64,000 nucleotides of DNA from Drosophila pseudoobscura. Lineage: Eukaryota; Arthropoda; Insecta; Diptera; Drosophilidae. Positions 56,101 through 64,000 of the stretch are shown piece by piece; position 1 is the first letter of the stretch; each line of letters starts with the position of its first letter. Both the position numbers and the translations under genes were made by a program. The notes beneath the pieces were generated by a model. The model was given only the letters and a program-made list of their open reading frames with translations, was not told the origin of the DNA and did not search any database. The stretch is from assembly GCF_009870125.1 (NCBI RefSeq), contig NC_046683.1, positions 67,843,869-67,907,868 of the forward strand, read 5' to 3'.

Positions 56101-58632
56101 AGCCACCGAAGCCGGGGCCAGGCCAGGCGGCGACAAAGCAACAGCAGCAGCAGCGGCAGCAGCAGAAGCAACATTTTATCGACACGAGCCAACTGTCAGT
56201 CGCTGTGGCAGTGGCAGCAGTCGAAATCCGTGTGGCACCATCACCGTTCCTCCTAAGCATTGTTGCAGCCCCATGTTGAGCTACACAGAGGGATGCAGAA
56301 TGCAATATGCTTTCGCTTTTTTAGACCAAATAAAGCGCAAATAGCACGGACATGGACACACGGACACACACTAAAAAAAAAGATACAGATACAGACCAAT
56401 GCAAATAACTTGGCACGCATCTTGTCGACGCCGTCTTCGTTGCCGTTGCAGTCGTTTTCGCTGTCGTTGTCGTTGCATGAAACGCCGATTCTAATGCATT
56501 TCCCCTGCCATGGGCCTGCCCGAATAATTTCGAAACTTAACTTGTCCGCTTATACAGAGTGGGGAGGAGAGAGAGAGAGAGAGAGAGTGAGAGAGAGAGA
56601 GAGCGAGCGAGCGGGGAAGAGTAGTACTGTGGTTCCATATCCCTTGTAGTTTTGGTTTTTGTTCGTGTTTATTTAGGACTTGTGTGTGTGTGTGTGCGCA
56701 GTTGGATAATTTTCGACTTTATTTTTTTTGCTTTTTGTCTGCATTAAAAAATGCAGAAAAACTCAAACGTCAGACGAGAATTTTATTTGCTGTTTTTATT
56801 ATTCACCCTGTGACTTATTTTCCTTCTCTGGTTTTCCCAATCCTTCCCATTTTCATTTACATTCTTCCCTCTTTTTTGTGTGGTTGAAAAATTATTTTGT
56901 TGTTGTTTTTGTGTGTTTGGCTTTCGACTGTAATTAATTTACAGGGCAGGCCGCAAAGTCCTTTTTTCTGTTTTTGACATTACCTATTTGTGGATGACCG
57001 CAGACCTAAAACGCATTTGATCGGATCAGAACAGAACAGAACAGATTCGGATCGGATCGGATGGGAGTGGAGTGGAGTGGATCAGAGATGTCTCGAAAAT
57101 AGGTTCTGGATTTTTCTCATTCCTCTTTGGATATCTCTCTGTCTCTCTCTATGAGTCAGTCCAGCGAATGCATTTTATGGCTTGAAAACACACTCACGCA
57201 CATATGTACAAACAGACAAATATTTGCCACGCTTCAACAATCAGCGTTTCAATGAAACCGCTGTTAAGCGGGCGCCTTCAACAGGCGAACAACTACACAC
57301 CCTCTCTACCAATGCCATGCTCCCCGTCCCATGCACAGACGACTACTCTTACATAACCGCACACACAGATGCAGGGAACGTATCTGTATCACATGGAGAG
57401 CTCATAAAAATAAAATGGCGTTACACAAAACTAAACGTTGTAGCCCCTCTTCCCCAAAGTCACAAAAGTGATGGCAATTGAAAGCGAAAAAAACCCGCCA
57501 AATGAAGTGGAAGAATATTTGGCTGAGGATTGGAATGTGATTTTATATGCTGGGATGCTAGGGACAACTAAATCGATTCGTTTCGTTAGATGAAAATACA
57601 GCTACATAGTACGTAGTACTTACATAGCTAAATATTCGTGTAGTATATCATAGTGTAAAAGGGTACTCGGTAAGGGGTGCTTAATCTAAATATACAATTG
57701 TAATCGTATCATCGGAATACTATACATACTGCTTAAATTCAGGGCATAACTTAATTTAAATTCCATTTTCATAGTTTCTACTAATATTATACTAAACCTT
57801 ACTTTTAATTCTTTTAACAATAATCTTACTACATATATATACTACATATACTTATATTCGAATGAGAGAAAATGGGAATAACATGCGCTTTTGTTTTTTT
57901 TTTTAGCTTGAATTTCACTAAATTCTCATCTCTCTCTTGCTCTATCTCTGCTGCCGCTGCTGCTGCTAGTGCTGGTGGTGGTGGTATTGGTATTGGTGTT
58001 GCCATCAAACTTTGCCCGGAATTGTCGTTGTCATCGTCAGCGCAGTCGAGAACACACCTGAGAAATCAATCAATCGATTTGTTCAACTGTAACTGTGACA
58101 AGAGAGCAGCCAGCCTGAGGAAGGGAGAAAGGGAGAAAGGAAGGAAGGGAGACTGGGGACTGACTGACTTTAACAATCAGTCGGGCAACATGTTGTCAAC
58201 ATATTTGTTAACGTTTGATAAAAAAGAACGCGTTCAGAATGCTGACTGCGCTAAATGCCCGCTGGCATTTTATGCTGAAAAACAAAAGACAAAGCAAGGA
58301 AGCGTTGGCGAGGATAAGCTTCTTTAGAGGAGAGAGAGAAAACGAGAGAGAGAGAGAGAAATAGAGAAAGAGAGAGGGCGGGGATTGTCAATTGTCAGGC
58401 CGGTGGCGGCGGCACCGGTACATGTTAATAACTTCAACCAAAAACAAACCAAAAAAATAAAGTCAAAAGAACCAGCAGAGGAGATCAGAGCGCCTGAAGG
58501 CCATAAAGTGCTTAAATTTATTTCAAATTTGTTTGATAGGGTACCAAATTTAAAGATAACGTGTTTAAAAAGGGAAGAAACATCCCAAAGCCAAAGCAAA
58601 AATTTCCTGGTTTGCCGTGGTTCATGTGACAA
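53159..58632. other. Gene-free stretch, probable long intron, middle part
   Basis: No supported coding sequence. Visible structures: GA tracts (54788-54812, 56569-56603), a CAG-rich stretch (56138-56170), TA-rich repeats (55680-55730), a run of GGATC/GGAGT pentamers (57045-57080) and a CTG/GGT-rich stretch (57945-57990). Several short frames exist, none with convincing coding character. Confidence 0.5.
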
Positions 58633-59080
58633 AACGAGGGGGAGCGTTGTGAGTTGCTGCGGCGACCGCAACTCTATATTTATACCCGATACATAGTCAG
58701 TATGGCTACTTTTAGCGACAATTTTGAAACACACATTTAACCGTGAGCTCTAGCCTTAATAGGCTCTGAGATCTGTGGATGCCATACATTTTCGTCCTTT
58801 GCGGGGACGGAAAGGGGTGCGGCCAATTTTTGAAGTACACTTGCGGAGGTTCGATATCACAGGAGTGTGGTTGCTCTAGCTCTTATAGTCTCTGAGCACT
58901 AGGCGCTCATAGGGACGGACGGACAGACATACATGGCTCAATCGACTCGGCTATTGATGCTGATCAAGAATATATATACTCTATGGGGTCAGAAACGCTT
59001 CCTTCTGGACGTTACACACATCCATCTACACCACAAATCTAATATACCCCTATACTCATTTTAAGTATCGGGTATAAAAA
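58633..59080 (-). mobile_element. DINE-1/INE-1-like element
   Basis: About 450 bp in minus orientation. It starts with the tail (ACGAGGGGGAGCGTTGTGAG, then GCTGCGGCGACCGCAACTCT), passes the typical body pieces CTTATAGTCTCTGAGCACTA, GACGGACGGACAGACATACA, CAATCGACTCGGCTATTGAT, GCTGATCAAGAATATATATA, and ends with the head, TACTCATTTTAAGTATCGGG plus TATA. Confidence 0.85.
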
Positions 59081-61249
59081 GAGTCAGTCTGTTGTCAAAA
59101 TACCTTTGACGGGGTTTTTTTCTGTGTCGATGCTTCAAAGCGAAATGCAGTCCATCTTTTGATTTACGCCGTCCGGTGTGGAAAATTTTCCAATCTCACA
59201 CACAGAGGGAGTGAGATGGAATGGGAGTGGGAGGTGAACAACTTTTGCCACACATTCCATGTAAATATTTGGAGGCAGAGAAGCAGCTGACAACTGTTGC
59301 CGCTTGCCCTTGTGCAATGTGAATGACTGGACGACAATCGGATGGATGGATGGAGTGGAGTGAAGGTAGGCCCGCAGAGCGGTGAGGGACCAGAAAGTGA
59401 CAGCTGGACAACAAATCAGCTTACGAGAGGGAATGCCTCAATAAACTTTTGTAACCAACTTTTTCACCGGGAACGGACGACGAAAAAGTCAACTTAAATG
59501 CGTTCAAGCATCCATCTATTTTTGGAAAAAGATTTTCTATGGCGTCCCCATTTTCCTTTTTCTTTTGGCTTTTCCTCGCTTTTCTTTTCATTTCTTTCAC
59601 TCTATATTTAAGAGTATGTTCGATATGCCTCTCTGGCAAAGTTTTTACCTCTGAGGTGGCACATACTATACTATAATACACATACTATAGAATATCCTAT
59701 ATATACTCGGTCTTTATAGAACATTTTTAGTGGGTGGTGGAGAGCAACGGGAAATTTTTGAATTGATTTTTAGGAATGGAAGTCAAAGAAATCTTTTAAA
59801 ATTCCTTGATATTATTGTGTTTAAGTTTGTTGTCGTCATATCTTTGGAAATGATGGATATTCCCTTTAAAAATGCAAAATAAATGTTTGTCGCGACTCAT
59901 AGCTTATTCAATGCACATCGCACATAAATTAAATGCTAATAAATTGCAAATGAAATAGACAATATTGTATGGGTGAGACTTTGCAGTACAGCGCAGAGTT
60001 TTGCCGCAAAATACAAGCAAAAAAATGATTAATGCCCATGGGGCATGGGGCAGGCAGAACAAAGGCGAAGGTAACAAACCATCCAGCCAGAGGGAGAGAG
60101 AGAAAGAGAGAGAGGGGACAACCCATCAATTGACTAATGTCGCGCACGGCACATCCATCATAATTATGCGCAATATTGGAGACATATTCGGGGGCGCTGC
60201 TTGACAACTTTATGACTCGGTCCGAAATGGAAATTCTAGATATGTTTATTTCGTTGCAGATTTACAGGTTCTTAATTAAAATCATTCCATATGAAAATTT
60301 ATCAAATGACGGACTGTCTAATCTGTCTGTCTCTCTGGTCTGTCTTTTGTCGGTTGTCTTTTCATTCACATATGTTTCATGCTCTTATTTTGTGCCTCAT
60401 GTGTCGCGTAGAGGCTACTCTGGTCTACGACTCCTGTCTCCTGTGATCTCATTTCTTTCCTTCGCCTCTGCCTCTGTCTCTCTGGCGACATTTTCATTTA
60501 ATTTTTCGTCGCTTTACTTTTCTTTATTTATGAAATCTTTAGACATTTTTCGCATTCGCTTTGCCTTAATTGAGATATTTATTCCATGCTGTGTTTATAA
60601 TTTTTGCATTTGGATGGCTCTTTAAATGGATCTCTGTTTTGCAGCTTGATAGGAAATTAGCTGATTTAATGGCGAGCGTCTGAAAAATGTGTAAACAAAG
60701 AAAATACAAGCTGGCCAAAAAAATACTGGATTTCTGAAGGAAAGAAGTACTTTGTTTATGGGGCGGATACTACTTCGGCGTTGCTTCGTCTGCGAATCCT
60801 CTGGCCTTCAATCTACTACGAAAGACTCGAGGAAAATCGCTTCATATCTCAACATATGTATGTATCACACACAGCGACAAAAAAAGCCGCTACCCTGATA
60901 TTTCATGAATTTTGGACTTCTCCAGAATGGGGTTGCGATGGTATGGAAACTTCTACCTGAATGGATCACCAATATCCCAAAACCTCCAAAAACTGTCCTC
61001 CAGTCGTTGCAGTACGTAGTCCATCCCTCGTCGGAGAGATAATACCGAATAGTCTTATACTAGTTATTGTTGAAAATAGTTCTTTGCTCTTAGGGAAAGA
61101 AGCTATTGAAATGGAAATAAAAATGATACAGCAGTTATTATGCTGTAAAGGATGCACAATAGATGTAAGATGACAATGTTCGTACATTGATCAAATGTGG
61201 CACATGTGGCATATTTTCTCTAAAGTTAGATCATTTTCAGTACCATTTT

Positions 61250-61377
61250 CTGTCGCACGCACTCTTTTTCGTTCAATGCTATCGCCGTCTGCCGGGGGAG
61301 GGTCATACTGACTAAGTATCGGGTATAAATGTAGAGTTGCGGTCGCCGCAGAAACTCACAGCGTTCCCCTCGTTTTT
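61250..61377 (+). mobile_element. DINE-1/INE-1-like tail fragment
   Basis: Only the tail part: GGTCATACTGACTAAGTATC, GGGTATAAATGTAGAGTTGC, then CAGCGTTCCCCTCGTTTTTT. This is the reverse complement of the start of the copy at 58633. Confidence 0.75.
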
Positions 61378-61642
61378 TTTGTAGTTCTAGTTTATTTTTA
61401 TTATTAAAAAAAGCAAACCCACACAATTTTTTAATCGCTGTTTGCACAAATGTTCTTCCCTCAACGACTCAGTCGGCGTTAAGTATTTAGTTTTTGATGT
61501 TTTTGTATTTCTTTTCGGTTTGTTTTTTTCGTGTAGTATGGCTGAGTTTTTCTCCCACTAATAGTATTTTTAGCTTCGGTTGCGTTGCCGGCCGGTACTT
61601 TTGCAGAATTATCAAAATGTTTTGTTGGTTTCTTGGTTTTTT

Positions 61643-62210
61643 TATACCCGATACTCAAAATGAGTATAGGGGTATATTAGATTTGTGGTGAACATGGATG
61701 TGTGTAACGTCCAGAAGGAAGCGTTTCCGGCCCATAAAGTATATATATTCTTGATCAGCATCAATAGCCGAGTCGATTGTCTGTCTGTCCGTCCCTATCA
61801 GCGCCTAGTGTTCAAAGACTACAAAAGCTAGAGCATCGGCCGGCCCCTTCTACCCCCACAAAGGACGAAAATCTGTGGCATCCACAATTTTAAAGATATG
61901 AGAAAACCAAAAACGCAAAATCGAAGAGAATGACAATATCTTCTAGAATCAGAATCTGCAGAAACTGAACCAGAGCGTATCATTGTTATAGCCAGAGTGA
62001 AGAAAACAATTTCATTTTTTCTCGCTCTGTCTCGCTCTAACACACACGTTTCCCGATCGGCTTTGCCAAAAAAAGTGAGCGCCTAGATCTCAGAGACTAT
62101 AAGAGACTACCAGACTGCCGAATCTGGATCAGATCGGATCATTTTTATAGCCAAAGGAAAAAATCAATTTGCAGTGGCTACGCAGCGCCCGACCCTGGGT
62201 ATGTGTTGTT
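61643..62210 (+). mobile_element. DINE-1/INE-1-like element, longest copy
   Basis: Head TATACCCGATACTCAAAATG, GTATAGGGGTATATTAGATT, AACGTCCAGAAGGAAGCGTT, then TTCTTGATCAGCATCAATAG, CCGAGTCGATTGTCTGTCTG, GCGCCTAGTGTTCAAAGACT, CACAAAGGACGAAAATCTGT, CAATTTTAAAGATATGAGAA, TTATAGCCAGAGTGAAGAAA and CAATTTCATTTTTTCTCGCT. This order agrees with what I recall for the INE-1/DINE family of non-autonomous Helentrons. The right border is unclear. Confidence 0.88.
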
Positions 62211-62728
62211 TTCTCCGTCAAGGATATCCATAGAAGACACCAGCCGACAAATGAGACATTTTGGAATGATTTCAGTTGATTTACTTCTTTGACCTCTACT
62301 TGAGGATTATCCTTCCCAAAGATTATTCATTCAAAATCCTAAGTCCAAGGCAAATAAATAACACAAGAATAATAGATATGTAGATACACAGATACTTTCT
62401 ACAGATGCCAAAAATATAATATTCATAACAATAAAAAAAAAGGTCTAACTATGTATCTCAATGATCCAAATTATTTTGCCAGTGATGGAGGCACAAAATA
62501 TCCAAAAAGCAAAGCTTATTGGCCCGCGCCCGATGCCAAGAAAAATACACAACAAACAAATTGCCGCAACCAATGTTTTCTAAATATTAGTATTTAGCGC
62601 AAGTTAAATAATCATACAGATTATTGCACGAAACCTAAAAAAAAGAAAGAAACAAAAATAAAAAGGAAATAAAGAAAAAACAAATCCAAAAAAAATAAAA
62701 AATAAAAAAAAATTAAACAATTAAAAAA

Positions 62729-62972
62729 ACGAGGGGAAACGTGAGTTGCTGCGGCGACCGAAACTCTACATTTATAGCCGATACTTAGTCAGTATGGCTC
62801 TCCTCCGGCAGACGCCGCTACTATTAAACGACACGACGGACGGACAGACAGACAAACAGACAGGGCTCAATCGACTCGGCTATTGATGCTGATCAAGAAT
62901 ATATATACTTTATGGGGTCGGAAACGATTCCTTCTGGACGTTAAACACATCCATTTTCACCACAAATCTAAA
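62729..62972 (-). mobile_element. DINE-1/INE-1-like element, short copy
   Basis: Tail ACGAGGGGAAACGTGAGTTG and GACCGAAACTCTACATTTAT, then GACGGACGGACAGACAGACA, CGACTCGGCTATTGATGCTG, CTTCTGGACGTTAAACACAT and CCACAAATCTAAAGG, where the head is cut off. Confidence 0.8.
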
Positions 62973-64000
62973 GGTAAACCCTGTAGCCGCATATAGCCCC
63001 CCATCTACAAGGCTGCTCTAAGCTTTTACATTCTGTGTTACAATCAACATTGTTGCACCATTTCGTTGAAAATGATGTGGCGGCGTTGCGCATGGGAGAA
63101 AGCTAAACTTTTTACATCAAAGAACTTAAATTATGAAAATATTTACTCGCTCAAAAACCAACACCAAAAAGGGCAGGGAAATGTGAAAATTTTATTCGAA
63201 GAGTTTAAAAACAAAAAAATTTTTTTTTGTGAAAACCTAAAATTGAAAAGTTTTCAATTAGTTTCACTTGAAATTGCACTTAATTTTAATTCTTTACAGG
63301 GTATAGACATAGTTTATTGAAAGCCGTAGAGAATGCTCGCCATATAATGCAACAAAACTTTGTGCTTATTTTTACAGACAAATTCTTTCTTTGGTGCATT
63401 CAAAAATCTCATTTAATTAATTGAATTCAATACGACAACCGTCATGGAAAAAGCATGCGGGAAAGGCTGTCTCGGAACGCCTCCGCTCTCCCTCCCTTTC
63501 TCATTTTACCTAATTACTTTCTCTTCCCAAATGCCCCTCTGTGCGCGGAAATAACCATAGAAATACCCAAAAATAATTCATTATTTATTTTGTCGGAATA
63601 TGACACAATTTTTCCTGCTTGTGTGGAGGAAGAGAGGCAGCGGCCAAAGGTGACAGAGTGACTGACAAATGCCCAGAGATTCGCATAGCCCCCCTGACAG
63701 ATATCCAAAACGATGATGGCTTGACAGCTGGTGCTGCTGCAGTCACAATTTTCAAGATACAAGAAATCCGTAAACGCAGAATCATGAAGAATGATCATAT
63801 CTTTGAGATGCGCAGATTTTGTGATCGTATTATTATTATGGCCAGAATGATCAATACAAGAGTTGTCGTTTGGCTGGTTGAACACCTAGACTCGTAGAAC
63901 ACTATCAGTTCTTGAGCATTGAGCTTTCATGTCGATACATTTTTGAGTCACGTAGAAAAGGAGTACAGGGTATATCTTTGTTGCTCATTTGATTGGCCAT
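62973..64000. other. Right end of the window
   Basis: Apart from the diverged repeat at 63745, AT-rich sequence with no gene. A translation over 63066-63320 begins at an ATG but is A/T-driven (Lys, Asn, Phe) and has no recognisable domain. Confidence 0.5.
63745..63862 (+). mobile_element. DINE-1/INE-1-like fragment, strongly diverged
   Basis: ACAATTTTCAAGATACAAGA, AAACGCAGAATCATGAAGAA, TGATCATATCTTTGAGATGC and ATTATTATTATGGCCAGAAT align in order to the body of the copy at 61643 (61886-62005), with many substitutions. Confidence 0.6.

Noticed and set aside
57182-57481. 99-codon frame in the large gene-free region
   Set aside because: It starts at TTG, has no splice or promoter context and no recognisable domain.
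63066-63320. 84-codon ATG-started frame near the right end
   Set aside because: Composition is that of AT-rich DNA (Lys, Asn, Phe, Leu) and no family is recognised.

Overview
The window looks like euchromatic DNA of a fruit fly (Drosophila). The genes are intron-containing fly genes, UTRs are rich in CAA/CAG and AC, microsatellites are abundant, and diverged INE-1/DINE-1 type (Helentron-like) repeats are scattered through it. The form of these repeats suggests the obscura group; this is an inference from memory of the repeat families. From memory, all recognised genes lie on D. melanogaster 3L (Muller element D), but not next to each other there, so the order here reflects rearrangement within the arm.

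Layout. 0.18-7.1 kb (+): the immune receptor gene PGRP-LC. It has a cytoplasmic exon with a RHIM-like motif, an alternative exon with a PHD zinc finger (rPGRP-LC type), a shared membrane-spanning exon, and three alternative peptidoglycan-recognition ectodomain cassettes. 7.87-9.17 kb (+): PGRP-LF, a membrane protein with two PGRP domains. 9.67-17.56 kb (-): UGP (UDP-glucose pyrophosphorylase) in eight coding exons; its 5.4 kb first intron contains, on the other strand, a small gene for a secreted protein (12.33-13.46 kb). 19.38-19.76 kb (+): SVIP, a small myristoylated p97/VCP-binding protein. 20.95-26.82 kb (-): ATG2, an autophagy lipid-transfer protein in one uninterrupted frame. 28.21-29.38 kb (+): a secreted or membrane DUF3105/TP53I13-like protein. 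30.03-32.51 kb (+): AhcyL1 (IRBIT-like). 34.89-35.63 kb (-): a DEK_C plus SWIB chromatin protein.

From 36.5 kb to the right end no complete gene is visible. Two plus-strand exon candidates (a non-coding one ending near 36795 and a 22-codon one at 43263-43329) suggest that this stretch is mostly 5' UTR and long introns of a gene whose body lies beyond 64 kb. The last 13 kb carry a cluster of DINE-like fragments.

Functionally, PGRP-LC and PGRP-LF form an immune-sensing block: the receptor of the Imd pathway beside its negative regulator, with a consensus Rel (kappaB) site upstream of LF. The other genes (UGP, SVIP, ATG2, AhcyL1, SWIB protein) are housekeeping genes with no evident link, except that SVIP and ATG2 both act in autophagy and protein homeostasis. 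The most interesting observations are the PHD exon with matching splice phase, the evidence that PGRP-LF is a fusion of an x-type and an a-type LC cassette, the Inr+MTE promoter, and a dispersed repeat family flanking the SVIP-ATG2 block.
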